Shown: positions 1 to 11,885, numbered from the stretch's first letter. The stretch: 64,000 nucleotides of DNA from Hofstenia miamia (GCA_004352715.1 SCFE01000078.1:336171-400170), one strand, 5' to 3'. Program-made: numbers and translations. Notes: a model not told the origin generated them from the letters alone.

Positions 1-573
1 GTCGAACATGTGGCCAGTATGATGTAAGCTGGCAAATCTTGGATTCGTCACTAAACATTACTGGATGCCATATCTCAGGGGTGTAGTGTTGGTATTGCCT
101 GCAGAAACGCAACCAGTATCGAATGTTCTTGAAGACAATCGGAATTTGGCTGCCGGTTTGCACGATGGAAGGTCAAAGGTAGTATTCAATCTACGCCTAA
201 TGGCGCGTGTTGATACATTCTGCACTACCGCACCTAGATTTGCTTTGACTTCAGAAGATGAAGAGATGATTGACGACGTAACAGTGAATGAGATGGTCAG
301 TCTGAGGGGTTGTCACTTTTGGTCTTCCAGACTGCTTGCGAGAGGATAAGTATGCAGTTACTGATAGCGAGTAACACTTCTGGATACCGAAGATACGGAC
401 ACGTCCATTCTAACAGCTATAGTGCGATAATTGTACCCCTTCTCGTACAAGATATGAATTTGAGCACGTGTCGTGAAAAAGGATTTTAACTCAGGAGTTT
501 TATAACCTAAAGTGTAGCCGAGAAAGGAAACTAAGTCACTAAGATTAAAACCTAAAATCACGAGGGTGTTCAA
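1..573 (-). pseudogene. Tc1/mariner-type transposase remnant (runs off the window edge)
   Basis: The minus strand at 358-573 encodes a 71-residue stretch ending in a helix-turn-helix typical of Tc1/mariner N-termini; its core reads GYNYRTIAVRMDVSVSSVSR. After a stop at 358 the similarity continues in shifting frames: SGRPKVTT near 300, STRAIRRRL near 200, and VMFSDES at about 39-58. The last matches the region around the second catalytic aspartate of the DDE/DDD domain. There are several stops and frame changes, so the copy is dead. It is cut by the left end of the window, so the third catalytic residue is not visible. Inverted terminal repeats were not identified. The plus-strand frame at 65-349 is an antisense shadow. 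Confidence 0.7.
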
Positions 574-712
574 TGTACCATCAAGGGGTTGAACTCAGAC
601 TTCTCAAAAATCTATCAAAAAGTCCGATTATTAAATTTTAAAAATACGAAAGACTACTGTCTCTGCTAATGTTTAAACACCAAGAAATTTCTTGTCAATG
701 TCCCTCTAACTT

Positions 713-1712
713 NNNNNNNNNNNNNNNNNNNNNNNNNNNNNNNNNNNNNNNNNNNNNNNNNNNNNNNNNNNNNNNNNNNNNNNNNNNNNNNNNNNNNNNN
801 NNNNNNNNNNNNNNNNNNNNNNNNNNNNNNNNNNNNNNNNNNNNNNNNNNNNNNNNNNNNNNNNNNNNNNNNNNNNNNNNNNNNNNNNNNNNNNNNNNNN
901 NNNNNNNNNNNNNNNNNNNNNNNNNNNNNNNNNNNNNNNNNNNNNNNNNNNNNNNNNNNNNNNNNNNNNNNNNNNNNNNNNNNNNNNNNNNNNNNNNNNN
1001 NNNNNNNNNNNNNNNNNNNNNNNNNNNNNNNNNNNNNNNNNNNNNNNNNNNNNNNNNNNNNNNNNNNNNNNNNNNNNNNNNNNNNNNNNNNNNNNNNNNN
1101 NNNNNNNNNNNNNNNNNNNNNNNNNNNNNNNNNNNNNNNNNNNNNNNNNNNNNNNNNNNNNNNNNNNNNNNNNNNNNNNNNNNNNNNNNNNNNNNNNNNN
1201 NNNNNNNNNNNNNNNNNNNNNNNNNNNNNNNNNNNNNNNNNNNNNNNNNNNNNNNNNNNNNNNNNNNNNNNNNNNNNNNNNNNNNNNNNNNNNNNNNNNN
1301 NNNNNNNNNNNNNNNNNNNNNNNNNNNNNNNNNNNNNNNNNNNNNNNNNNNNNNNNNNNNNNNNNNNNNNNNNNNNNNNNNNNNNNNNNNNNNNNNNNNN
1401 NNNNNNNNNNNNNNNNNNNNNNNNNNNNNNNNNNNNNNNNNNNNNNNNNNNNNNNNNNNNNNNNNNNNNNNNNNNNNNNNNNNNNNNNNNNNNNNNNNNN
1501 NNNNNNNNNNNNNNNNNNNNNNNNNNNNNNNNNNNNNNNNNNNNNNNNNNNNNNNNNNNNNNNNNNNNNNNNNNNNNNNNNNNNNNNNNNNNNNNNNNNN
1601 NNNNNNNNNNNNNNNNNNNNNNNNNNNNNNNNNNNNNNNNNNNNNNNNNNNNNNNNNNNNNNNNNNNNNNNNNNNNNNNNNNNNNNNNNNNNNNNNNNNN
1701 NNNNNNNNNNNN
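713..1712. other. Assembly gap, 1000 N
   Basis: A run of exactly 1000 N, so the true size is probably unknown. The right side starts directly in a (TA)n tract. Confidence 0.99.
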
Positions 1713-1786
<74 letters not shown>

Positions 1787-1787
1787 T
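1713..1787. repeat. (TA)n microsatellite at gap edge
   Basis: About 75 bases of almost pure TA, with one C interruption, directly against the gap. Confidence 0.97.
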
Positions 1788-4093
1788 GGTTCAAAAATAT
1801 GCCCAAACTTTTAAATTTGACGAAGAGTAACAAAATCGTTAGAGTATGCGATTCAAATTGACAGAAAGGAGTTAAATTTTTATACTTTTTGCGATATTCA
1901 GTCATATTTGCGAGCAAAATTAAGGTTTTTATAGTCCTATTGTAAGATTTACCGCTTTTGGAAGGTAGATGAACTAAAATTAATTAACAATTGTGTGCGT
2001 GCGATATGCAAAAAATGTATATTTTTAAGTGTGTTGTGCTTCATCAGAACACAACAAAATGAAGAGTTACAAAATACATATTGATTAGGTAATCTTGAAT
2101 GCATTAATGTTAAAGATTTATATGGGTATAATGGAAATTAAATATATGGGCCAAATATTTTCATGGAAAGTACCTGATTTGCATTCATACGATAGCAATT
2201 AAAAAACAGTTTTAAAATTTACAAAATTCTTACAAAATTATTTTTTATAGCAAATCTTTGAAGTAAAAGGCTATACCTATTTTTATTGCATTTAAGCTGG
2301 TGAAATTCAAACTATCAAAATTCTTATATTCCCTAAAATTTTCCCTATATTCCCTACTTTTTTCTAAAAGTGTTATCTATCAATACTAAAAAAGAAAAAA
2401 ATAGTATTTTCAAAAAACTTAAAAATCCGTAATTTAGTAATACAGTTAAATGATAAAGCAATGAATACTCCCTATAGTTTCTATGAAGCTAGTATTTTTG
2501 AAGATCTTCGTTATATTGATAAGATGTGAAATAATTTTCTATCACACCAGCCTTATTCAGAAGAACTATGTTTTGCAGAAAAAGATAGTAAAGAATATAA
2601 ACGTTAATTTATCATGTGAATGAGGACAATTCGCAAAGATTCGAATAAAAATGATCTTCCTCATCAACCACAACACAATTTCAATAAACCTGTATATTGC
2701 AACAAAAAGGAAGTACTAATATGACTTCTCAAAACTTGCTTATATAACTCATTTGAGAAGCTCACACAATTCTAAAACTCAGAGATATAATTAGACCTGG
2801 TTTTCAGGCTCTTTACAAAGCCCAAGAGCTAGGCCGTAATATTGACAAAGAGTTAGAACTATAGAAACCCAAGTTAGTTAAGAGTACAATTACTAGTTTC
2901 CATGTTATATACAAGCCCGTGTTCCCTGAAATTATAAGTCCATACTTTTCATCTAGTCTTAATTTACTATATCCAAGTCCACAACTTAAACTGTATTAAT
3001 TAGTGAAAATTTTGCATAGTTATCTCTATTTCATGAATTGTAGTGCTTATAAAAATTACAGATTGTAAAAAATGTGTGCATTAACTTGGTTGATATTTCT
3101 TAAAACCATAGAACTGCTAATTCTAAATTTTTAAAAATCTCTAGTCAAATTCAGAACCTATGCTCAAATACTATCTAAAAAATAAAAAATTAAGTTTCCA
3201 TTTTCATTATGAGAAATTAATTTACTAAGGAAATAAGAGTTTATTCTGTGAGTGGCATGACAAACCTATAGCATTTGTGCTATTTAATATTTTCGATAAT
3301 ATTTCTTTGTATCAATTCTAAAGTAACATCTATTAAAAAAACACTTTTATTGCATAACAGTTAAATATTATGTTTTTCGGCAGTTCAATTTTAAGTATAG
3401 AAAATCTGTACGATTTTGAAAAAACAATTTACCAAAAAGATATATTCCGTGCGAAATGGAGGAAATATTGAACGTTTGCAAGGAACTACATAAAAATGAC
3501 ATTTTTATAAAAGGATAATCAAATATTGATGATCCGCAATTAATATTCAGTACAAAACAACTCCAATAAATGTATTTACAGATGATTTGTACTTAAATAT
3601 AATATATGAATATTAAACATTGATATAGGTCTATCAATTCCTCAATAAATCTCTCTAATAAAATCAATATGACGTGCGATTTGCAAATAATCGGAAACGT
3701 TACTGACTAATTCTAATATAAATATTGGGGTGATCGCCCCATCGTACCCTAACCAATTTGATTCCAAAATCTAAAGTGGATTTCTATTACCAAGGCATAT
3801 GTTGTTAATATTGTAAGAAAAAATTTGAAACATAAAATCCGTAGGAGCTCACCCTGCAATAGCAGAAGTCAATTGAGAAATGTGATTTGCATGCTATAAT
3901 ATTTCTGCTCAAAAATTTCGATATCCTCCCCAGAAATTTATATATCCGCACTGAAATGTTCGAAAATTCGAATTCAACATAGATTAGAATTTTCACCCAA
4001 AGCACGAGAATCCATATTTATATAGTACTTTAGTCAATACATTAATAATTAAACTAATTTGTTGTAATTTAGAAACTTAGCTGCCCCTATTGT
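1788..4093. other. Non-coding AT-rich stretch
   Basis: No reading frame with recognisable protein similarity, no RNA gene and no clear repeat boundary was found. The 66-codon minus frame at 3805-4005 has no recognisable motif. Confidence 0.6.
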
Positions 4094-4117
4094 ATAATAT
4101 ATATATATATATATATA
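4094..4117. repeat. (TA)n microsatellite at gap edge
   Basis: Pure TA run entering the second gap; the matching TA run on the far side is at 5118-5138. Confidence 0.95.
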
Positions 4118-5117
4118 NNNNNNNNNNNNNNNNNNNNNNNNNNNNNNNNNNNNNNNNNNNNNNNNNNNNNNNNNNNNNNNNNNNNNNNNNNNNNNNNNNN
4201 NNNNNNNNNNNNNNNNNNNNNNNNNNNNNNNNNNNNNNNNNNNNNNNNNNNNNNNNNNNNNNNNNNNNNNNNNNNNNNNNNNNNNNNNNNNNNNNNNNNN
4301 NNNNNNNNNNNNNNNNNNNNNNNNNNNNNNNNNNNNNNNNNNNNNNNNNNNNNNNNNNNNNNNNNNNNNNNNNNNNNNNNNNNNNNNNNNNNNNNNNNNN
4401 NNNNNNNNNNNNNNNNNNNNNNNNNNNNNNNNNNNNNNNNNNNNNNNNNNNNNNNNNNNNNNNNNNNNNNNNNNNNNNNNNNNNNNNNNNNNNNNNNNNN
4501 NNNNNNNNNNNNNNNNNNNNNNNNNNNNNNNNNNNNNNNNNNNNNNNNNNNNNNNNNNNNNNNNNNNNNNNNNNNNNNNNNNNNNNNNNNNNNNNNNNNN
4601 NNNNNNNNNNNNNNNNNNNNNNNNNNNNNNNNNNNNNNNNNNNNNNNNNNNNNNNNNNNNNNNNNNNNNNNNNNNNNNNNNNNNNNNNNNNNNNNNNNNN
4701 NNNNNNNNNNNNNNNNNNNNNNNNNNNNNNNNNNNNNNNNNNNNNNNNNNNNNNNNNNNNNNNNNNNNNNNNNNNNNNNNNNNNNNNNNNNNNNNNNNNN
4801 NNNNNNNNNNNNNNNNNNNNNNNNNNNNNNNNNNNNNNNNNNNNNNNNNNNNNNNNNNNNNNNNNNNNNNNNNNNNNNNNNNNNNNNNNNNNNNNNNNNN
4901 NNNNNNNNNNNNNNNNNNNNNNNNNNNNNNNNNNNNNNNNNNNNNNNNNNNNNNNNNNNNNNNNNNNNNNNNNNNNNNNNNNNNNNNNNNNNNNNNNNNN
5001 NNNNNNNNNNNNNNNNNNNNNNNNNNNNNNNNNNNNNNNNNNNNNNNNNNNNNNNNNNNNNNNNNNNNNNNNNNNNNNNNNNNNNNNNNNNNNNNNNNNN
5101 NNNNNNNNNNNNNNNNN
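4118..5117. other. Assembly gap, 1000 N
   Basis: Exactly 1000 N with (TA)n on both sides. Confidence 0.99.
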
Positions 5118-5141
5118 TATATATATATATATATATATGAT

Positions 5142-5480
5142 TTTTGTAAAAATATTCAGATTATTTCATAACTAGTGTTCAGATAATGAGGCGATCTAAT
5201 GCTCATGGAAACAACGACTACTCTGAAATATTTTGTTTTTGAAGACAATCTGTGTGAGTCCAGGCCCGCCGGGCCCAAAGTCAGAGCGCACCTAGACAGA
5301 ACAGGGTCAGGTCCCGAATTTAAGACCAAAAAGAAGGAGAAGACAATTCTCTATCTTGTGGTGTTTTTAGATTTTGAATATCTTCATTAGTTCGTGAGGT
5401 ATAAGCGTTAAAATATTTGTTGTTGAAGTCATCACAGATTTGAAAAAATTTCTCGTGGAAATAGGCTTAAGTAATTCAAA
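5142..5480 (-). repeat. Dispersed repeat A, copy 1
   Basis: This stretch aligns by eye with 9995-10320. Shared blocks include a 'gagataatgaggcg(a/g)tctaatg' segment (here 5181-5201), 'tctctatctt' near 5350, 'attagttcgtgag' near 5386 and 'aaatttct(c/t)g' near 5447. On the minus strand both copies can be read as a related peptide: here KYFRVVVVSMSIRSPHYLN, in the other copy KYFRVLVVPKDIRPPHYLN. Copy 1 has a stop soon after this core. Whether the repeat is a SINE, a MITE or a decayed coding element is not known. Confidence 0.7.
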
Positions 5481-5941
5481 ACTACAGATGGGATATTTCA
5501 CATTGAATTATAGATTTCGTAGCCATTGTATTAGAATTACTGTAAAGCTGATTTTAAAATTTTTAGTATGGGTGAATAGCTCCTTCTTAATTGTTAAAAA
5601 TATCCCTAGTAAAAAATGCTTTATTTTTCTTTCGATTTATATAAGAAAACTTAGCAATTTCTAAATTCAGTGATGTTGCTTTAGCCAATCGTGTATTATT
5701 TGGAAACATGATCTTTAAAAATGCCTATTATAATCGTACAATATGGAATCGTACATATAGTGTATGAGTAACGTTTCCGGAAGACATGTATAATATTATT
5801 ATTATCAGTTATTGATTGACCAAAGAAACAATGCATCCATCTGATCACGTATGCCTAAGCGCGTTTTTGTGGCACAGAAGAATACACATAATGGTACAGT
5901 TTCATCTAACATTAATAAATTTCACTTTCTTTAGTTCAGAA
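5481..5941. other. Upstream region of the DNase II gene
   Basis: AT-rich DNA with no clear core promoter. The plus frame at 5440-5664 has no recognisable similarity. The last 20 bases before the ATG form a pyrimidine-rich splice acceptor (separate entry). Confidence 0.5.
5921..5941 (+). promoter_or_regulatory. 3' splice-acceptor just before the DNase II start codon
   Basis: The sequence 'ttcactttctttag' (AG at 5933-5934) is followed by 7 bases and the ATG at 5942. A second AG lies at 5938-5939. Such an acceptor this close to the start codon fits either a 5'-UTR intron or a spliced-leader trans-splice site. Confidence 0.45.
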
Positions 5942-6079
5942 ATGAAGCTTCTGTTATGCCTGGCATTGCACCTAATAACACTACCCCACATCTTTGCAGT
6001 TAGTTCAGTGAAATGTCTTAATGAGGACGGCAAAGCAGTTGACTGGTGGTTTATCTATAAGCTTCCACGTAATAAAAAG
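5942..6079 (+). CDS. DNASE2: DNase II exon 1
   Basis: 46 codons, phase 0 at the donor 'aaaaag|gtattc'. It encodes the signal peptide and the AVDWWFIYKLP block. Reading through the donor reaches a stop at 6127, after 16 non-family residues. Confidence 0.9.
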
Positions 6080-7678
6080 GTATTCTATACTTTGTATCCA
6101 AGATCTGTACTTACAAGTTATATATAGAAACTAAACAACAAACATCTTTTGTAAATTTAAGGTTGTGTTATTAAACAATAATATATAGTAACAATTTGTT
6201 AGAATATGTAGTCTTCCAAAATTAAAAATTTTCAATACATCTTTATTTCGGTTATTCTATCATTTATATATTTCTGTAGAGTTGTAATTTTAGCGCCAAT
6301 GCAAAAAAGATTGCCAAAAGAAAGATCACAATTTACACTGCGCAATATTATTTTCACATTTTTTAAATTCAGCTTGCACTTGTGAGATGATCCAGTTGAT
6401 TTGAATATATAAAAGAGTGTAAATAAATGGAGAAATTTAAACTAGATAGCATGAATAAAGTAGTTTACTCAAATTTCACATATCCTACTAAAAAAACTAT
6501 CTTAAAAGAATGTGCATGCCTTTAAGCAGTCCGAAACTACAAACATTATTAAGCGACTTTTCCATCGCAATGTCAGTAGCGTTTTATCGTTCACTCTGAT
6601 GATTTTTCAAAAAATATTACCTTAAATTTTTGCAATGATATATCATCTGCTTGTACTGAATCACTACATGCACATCAGGATATTTTTCACATAGCTTCCC
6701 ATGTCCTATTGAAAATATTTATAAGGCTCTACAAATATTTTAAGAAGAATATCTGTTCAAAGCTTTCCCGGAAAACCAAGTATATTGCGCAAAAATTTTG
6801 AGCTCTAAATTATGAGATGAACTTGAATTGAAAGTTTTCACGGAGGGATTTGAAAAACTCAACAATTGATCCAAATCCATTTAAGGTCCGCAGATTTTCA
6901 AATCTGTTGGCTTTCTATATATCATGCACATAACATGTTTGAAAATTTATGCTTATTAATCCGCATTAGGTTAGGTGGATTTACCATTCGATATTAACCT
7001 ATATATTACTATGTTCAACACTTAGAAATAATAATTTACTCTTTAACTATGGTTTCATTTTAGCAAGTACATGAAGGCCTCACCTACAGTTACGCTGATA
7101 TTAAGAACCCCGAGTTGAAACTTCATTCAATTTCTCTTAACAGCTCTGATAGTCCACTCGGAAGAACAATAAATCAGTAAGTGCTTTGACACAAAACCAT
7201 TTGTAAAAATCTTCTCGTTACATATTGTTGCATGTAGGTATTATATCTGAATAGCTCAGTAATTGTATATTTGGTTTTATAAAGGACATAGTAAAACGTT
7301 AACTAGTTTCAACTAGAGATGAGCGCGGTAAAGGCTTTGTAAAATTATTTCTACTGCAGAGGAAAAACTTCACCACTCACCACCGCAATGTCCCTTTTTA
7401 CGGCAAACCACGGCAATAAATGAAATTTTACCGCGGTATACAACAACAATGGCGATTTTTATCTTCGTAAGTAAAGATAGATATTTCTGAATTTTCTTAG
7501 GGTTATGTATCATTCGTAGAAAAGTTTAAAGATAATTTCTTAGGTATTTTGTCATTTCCTTCAATTTCATTAGGGTAGTATGAAATTCTCCTTGAAATAT
7601 GTAAAAATTACTTTTAATACTTTGTATTTGAAATCTCTTAATTTTGCTTCAGAAACAGTTTTTTGAGACCTAGAGATT

Positions 7679-7727
<49 letters not shown>

Positions 7728-9021
7728 GCCATGACATGTTTTAATTCTACCGCTAACTACCGCAATTGTGTAAATCGCTACCGCGGTATACCGCACCGCG
7801 GCATGCCGCGGTATTTCGCAGTATTACGGCACCGCACTCATCTCTAGTTTCAGCAATGTAAGCGTTTTAAACTTGAATCATGTATGCACATGCACATAGT
7901 AAGTAATTAATAGATTTTTCAATAAAATGATTTCCTAGCTGTAAGCCCTGTGATTCTACGACATTTGATTCAAAACCGACTCCTGCGATGCGATTGTTTT
8001 CTTTGAAAATATAATTTAGCGAATCTAGCAATTCTTTATATTAGATACTAAGCCACTAATTTTCACTAAATTGGTAGTATTTCTATTGCCTTATTTTTGT
8101 TTTTGGTGCTGTAAATCAATACAAAACGCCTTGATTACAGTAAGTCTTGGATTAATTCATTAGTAATCCACAGTTCACTTTAAAGGCATTCTTATTCTGA
8201 TGAACCTTCATAAAATTGAGCTAAAGCTAGCGTTTAGATATTATGAAAGAAAGAATAATGAACTGGGGTATTTCTTCTATAATGATGAACATCCTCATAA
8301 AACGTCAGGCAGTCATGGTCATACGAAGGGTTTTGGCATTTTTGGTGAAAATGGAGGAGTATGGATTGTTCATAGTGCGCCAAAATTTCCTACAAACATG
8401 GATGCCTTTAGCTATCCTGATGGTGAAACGATTTATGGACAGAATTTCCTTTGTATTCATGTGTCACTAGAAAGCTTCAATACCATAGGGAAAGCATTTC
8501 TATACAATTACCCTTTTTTCTACAAAACAAAGCAAGTTCCTTCAGCTTTTTCTAAGAATTTGCCAAATTTAGTTCAAGCTCTTAATAGGGAACACGTCAA
8601 GAAGCCACCATACTATATGATTGATGCCTTATACACAAGAACTAATAAAGTAAAGTTTAATCTCTTTGCAAAATTTACAAAATTTGGTAAAGATATCGTT
8701 TCCGAACTGCTGGCTCCTACAATGAAGAGTAGCTTATATTCTGAAACATGGCTACGTGGGCACACAAGTTTAAAATCAGAGTGTACATCTATATACAAAG
8801 TTTATCGCGTCATTAAAATGAAAGTTGGTGGCTTATCATTTAAAGAAACTCATGACCACAGCAAACTTGCTGTAGGAGTAAACACCACTGTCGTCTGCTC
8901 AGGTGATATCAATCGAATGACATCTCAGTATGAAAGAGGTGGAGGTTATCTTTGCATGAGGAATGCAAAACTCTCAAAAAGCCTTCAGAATGCAGTAATA
9001 AAATTTCAAGATTGTAAGTGA
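5942..9021 (+). CDS. DNASE2: Deoxyribonuclease II (acid DNase), three exons
   Basis: Exons 5942-6079, 7064-7176 and 8238-9021 join to 344 codons; known DNase II proteins have about 350-360. DNase II cuts double-stranded DNA without metal at acid pH, leaving 3' phosphates, in lysosomes or outside the cell. Residues 1-20 form a signal peptide (hydrophobic LLLCLALHLITL core), followed by the family pattern C..(E/D)G.AVDWW..YKLP. Both catalytic HxK motifs are intact: HTK at 112-114 in GHTKGFG, and HSK at 291-293 in DHSKLAV. The C-terminal SGDINRM and RGGGYLC blocks are also present. Donors are gtattc and gtaagt; acceptors are ttttag and gtttag; phases are 0 and 2. The start was chosen because it opens the signal peptide directly after an acceptor-like site. 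No lesion is visible, so it is probably functional. Paralog identity is not decidable from the sequence. Confidence 0.93.
6080..7063 (+). other. DNase II intron 1
   Basis: 984 bases, gt...ag, AT-rich; no coding block or repeat was recognised inside. Confidence 0.85.
7064..7176 (+). CDS. DNASE2: DNase II exon 2
   Basis: 113 bases (37 codons plus 2), acceptor 'cattttag|caagta', donor 'aaatca|gtaagt'. It encodes the GLTYSYADIK and SPLGRTIN blocks found in DNase II families. Confidence 0.9.
7314..7846. mobile_element. hAT-type MITE with 8-bp target-site duplication
   Basis: The 533-bp element begins 'tagagatgagcgcgg' and ends 'ccgcactcatctcta', imperfect inverted termini with the TAGAGATG tip typical of hAT elements. 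Flanks are 'gtttcaac' (7306-7313) and 'gtttcagc' (7847-7854), an 8-bp duplication with one mismatch, the length expected for hAT. Subterminal arrays of ACCGCGGTA-like motifs (for example 7785-7830) resemble transposase-binding repeats. An internal (TA)n lies at 7684-7724. No transposase frame is present, so it is non-autonomous. Confidence 0.85.
7684..7724. repeat. (TA)n microsatellite inside the MITE
   Basis: About 41 bases of uninterrupted TA within the hAT MITE. Confidence 0.95.
8238..9021 (+). CDS. DNASE2: DNase II exon 3
   Basis: 784 bases. It encodes residues 84-344 with both HxK motifs and ends QDCK followed by TGA. The frame can be read upstream to about 8167, but those residues are not DNase II-like and are intronic. 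Confidence 0.92.
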
Positions 9022-9430
9022 ATCAAGACTAAAGGTGTACTTGTAAATATCAAAGTATAGATCTTGCTATATTATTTTATTAATGGATTTTTTATGAATA
9101 TAAGGCGTTTATTATTCTTGTATTTACCCAATTTCTTAACTTGCGCTTCTCAATTATGTTGATTATTTCGAGTTAAAAATCTATACAGTAGTTCTTTTCT
9201 GTTTTTAAAATATACCTTAGTGTTAAATTGTAATGAATTCCTATTCACCTGAAATAATCTGATAATAATATTTCGGATTGTCAGACAAAAAATTTAATGT
9301 TTTCTGCTATTTCAAGTTTTTACCACAAAGCTCTATTTTGCCTATCTGCAGTTTTCAGTGTTCACCCGATAAATATTTTCTAGAAAATATTATAGCTAGG
9401 CAGGGACATCACCATGGTCACTATTCAAAC
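9022..9430. other. DNase II 3' flank
   Basis: No canonical AATAAA close behind the stop was seen; a weak AATATA lies near 9098. No other feature was recognised. Confidence 0.4.
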
Positions 9431-9515
9431 AATATATATATATATATATNNNNNNNNNNNNNNNNNNNNNNNNNNNNNNNNNNNNNNNNNNNNNNNNNNN
9501 NNNNNNNNNNNNNNN

Positions 9516-9546
<31 letters not shown>
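9431..9546. repeat. (TA)n microsatellite interrupted by a 66-N gap
   Basis: TA runs at 9431-9449 and 9516-9546 flank the gap 9450-9515, so the gap most likely holds more TA repeat. Confidence 0.93.
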
Positions 9547-9548
<2 letters not shown>

Positions 9549-9994
9549 GTTGTAACCTATTTGTTTTCAGTACATAAAACATTTTAGAAAATGGAATTGG
9601 GCCAAAAATATAATACCAACAATTAATCTTACTTGTGGATGTACAAAAGCAATAGGATAAGATAAATCATTGATGGTTAATGATTATCGATATTGAGTAG
9701 ATTGTACAGTACATAAGAATCACTAACCACATATTAAGATTTTCAAAATTAAAATCATTCGAGGGGACAAAATACGTCAAATTTATATTACATCTTTAAA
9801 CAATTTTGGTTTTTTCGAATAACAAACCTCCTTAGTCAACTCTTTGAACAATTTTATCCAAGCCTGTTAAGACATATTGGAAGTTTTGATATTGACAAAT
9901 CTATGGTTTGTGGGCGTTCATGCAATAAAATAGATTTGTGCTAGAAATTACTCCTAGACTTGAAATGAAAAAAATATTGATTATTTTTCAATAA
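9547..9994. other. Non-coding AT-rich stretch
   Basis: Nothing recognised. Confidence 0.5.
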
Positions 9995-10320
9995 TAACTC
10001 GATTTTTGTAAAAACATTAGAATTCTGCTCATACCACATATTGAGATAATGAGGCGGTCTAATGTCCTTGGGAACAACTAATACCCTGAAGTATTTTCCT
10101 TCTGAGAAAAAATTGTGGGAGCCCAGCTCTGGTACGTCGAAGGTTAAAAGACTTCTGTCTTCACGCAAAGACGCGCTTAAACGGGTGCTTGTTAGGTCGG
10201 GAATTAAAAACGAGGAGACATTTCTCTATCTTTTCATATTTTAAATATCTCTATTAGTTCGTGAGTTGGAAACAATCACAGATTTTGAAAATTTCTTGGT
10301 AGAATTAGAGCTAAATTAAC
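9995..10320 (-). repeat. Dispersed repeat A, copy 2
   Basis: Same family and orientation as 5142-5480. The minus frame at 9941-10168 is open for 75 codons and includes LGSHNFFSEGKYFRVLVVP, close in register to the peptide of copy 1. The tail 'gattttgaaaatttcttggtagaattagagctaaa' resembles 24209-24248, hinting at a third, shorter fragment there. Confidence 0.7.
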
Positions 10321-10913
10321 TATTTAATGAGCACTCAACATTTTCTATGAAAATTTGTCAAGATTAAATTAAAATATTTGTATTGTTCAATAAATGGGAA
10401 AGATCTTTGGTCTTTACGCAATGTTTACTCACATCATCTCATTGAATACGCAATTCATATGTTAGAGTTCATTAATATTTCTAATGAATCAATGGAGAGT
10501 GTACTTTGGAATCTCTTAGCCTCTTAATACATGAACTTTACAATAACTATTAATATAAATTACAAGGTTAACCGTTCACTAGAGCATTACGATATAACTG
10601 AATTTTTCACATGCCTCATTTTCATACCTTCTATTTATATATAATTATTTCTTATATTTGCTTACAAATTAACAATAAAACAATTTTTTTCGATAGACTA
10701 TTGTGTCACTAGCACTTTCTGTAATTCGGTCAACGACATTAGATTCGAAATTATTTATGAAGTGTTTGTAGTGTTTTTTTATTTTTTTGCCCGGGACGAT
10801 GTCCAGTCAGTTTATATGAAAATATATGCCTAAAAATTTGATGAGTGCATACTAATAATGGGTTTCATGCAAACAGTGGACAAATGTTTATCTATCCATT
10901 TATCTATCTATCA
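10321..10913. other. Non-coding AT-rich stretch
   Basis: Nothing recognised. Confidence 0.5.
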
Positions 10914-11084
10914 ATATATATATATATATATATATTAGTGCTGTGAGTTACAATATACTTCAACCGGGTTTTAACCGGTTTTAATCGAATCTATAAAAAT
11001 AGCATCATATTCAAGTTAAAAAAAATATATTCTATTTGTATCTTTCAAAATGAAATTAGTCTATTCCTATGTGCTAACATAAAG

Positions 11085-11124
<40 letters not shown>

Positions 11125-11885
11125 CGTGTTGAATATCACATCAAATTTGCAAATTTTGAGGAATTCTATCGCGGATTACTCCTGTGCTAATCAGCTATTC
11201 CTCTTATACTCCTTGAATTTGAAATTTGCTCTTCAACCTTCTCATAGTGGAGAATATGCAAAGTTTGTAATTTGGTAGATAAATAGTACTCTTGGTTAAT
11301 AGTAAAGTTAATCAAATCGACAACATGTATTTTAAGATAGGTTATCATCGAAATATAAATGTAAATATGTATATATATATATATATATAAATATATATAT
11401 ATATTCTTCGTGATTTTAGACATGCAATTTTAAAGAGCAAACCTCAATGAAAATAAGCTCAAAGTCTATCAAAATGTAATGAAAGAAAAGTATGTAGTGA
11501 CACAAAAAGGAATAGAATAAAAAATTTGAAATTTTTGAATTATTTTATCTAATTGAAATATAGTATAGCAACAACAATGCGAATTCAAACATGTTGAAGT
11601 TGATGCATCATTTTCTCTAAAATTTGATAATTTTTTATTTTTGCAATTCCATAATTTGAATGGCAAAATGTAGATTAGGACTAGAACGACAAATAGGAAA
11701 CCTCAATTTCTATTGTTTTGTAATACTGCAATCATTGTAATCAATATATTTTAAAAATCAAAAATAGAATATTTTCACCGAATCTTAACCTGATTAAGCG
11801 GCTCCTGGAGATTACCCACTTTAACCGGACCTGACCGGTTTAACAGGTTTTATTCTGACCGGATTAATCGTACTGGATTCAGGAT
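10914..11885. repeat. AACCGG-rich repeat patch with three (TA)n tracts
   Basis: TA tracts lie at 10914-10936, 11088-11122 and 11370-11403. Just right of the first comes 'tagtgctgtgag', a hAT-like tip, then repeated AACCGG motifs (10966-10980). A second cluster of AACCGG/ACCGGT motifs is at 11820-11865. The two clusters could be the ends of one non-autonomous transposon, but a matching right terminus and target duplication were not found. Confidence 0.35.

Larger units (their letters stand above)
7177..8237 (+). other. DNase II intron 2 (contains a hAT MITE)
   Basis: 1061 bases. The acceptor was fixed by reading phase: only 'agcgtttag|atat' at 8236-8238 restores the frame (split codon CA|A), giving INQYYERKNNELGYFFYND. 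Acceptor-like AGs at 8172 and 8225-8230 break the frame. Confidence 0.85.

Noticed and set aside
666-1917. Long open frames of 366-403 codons across the first gap
   Set aside because: They consist of N and TA repeat translated as Ile-Tyr; no real protein. The same holds for the frames at 4090-5175, 9278-9577, 29865-30549 and 52221-52485.
5816-5941. 42-codon N-terminal extension of the DNase II frame
   Set aside because: It precedes a clean signal peptide and contains the acceptor site; not DNase II-like.
8243-8798. Overlapping frames within DNase II exon 3
   Set aside because: Shadows of the DNase II coding sequence in other frames.
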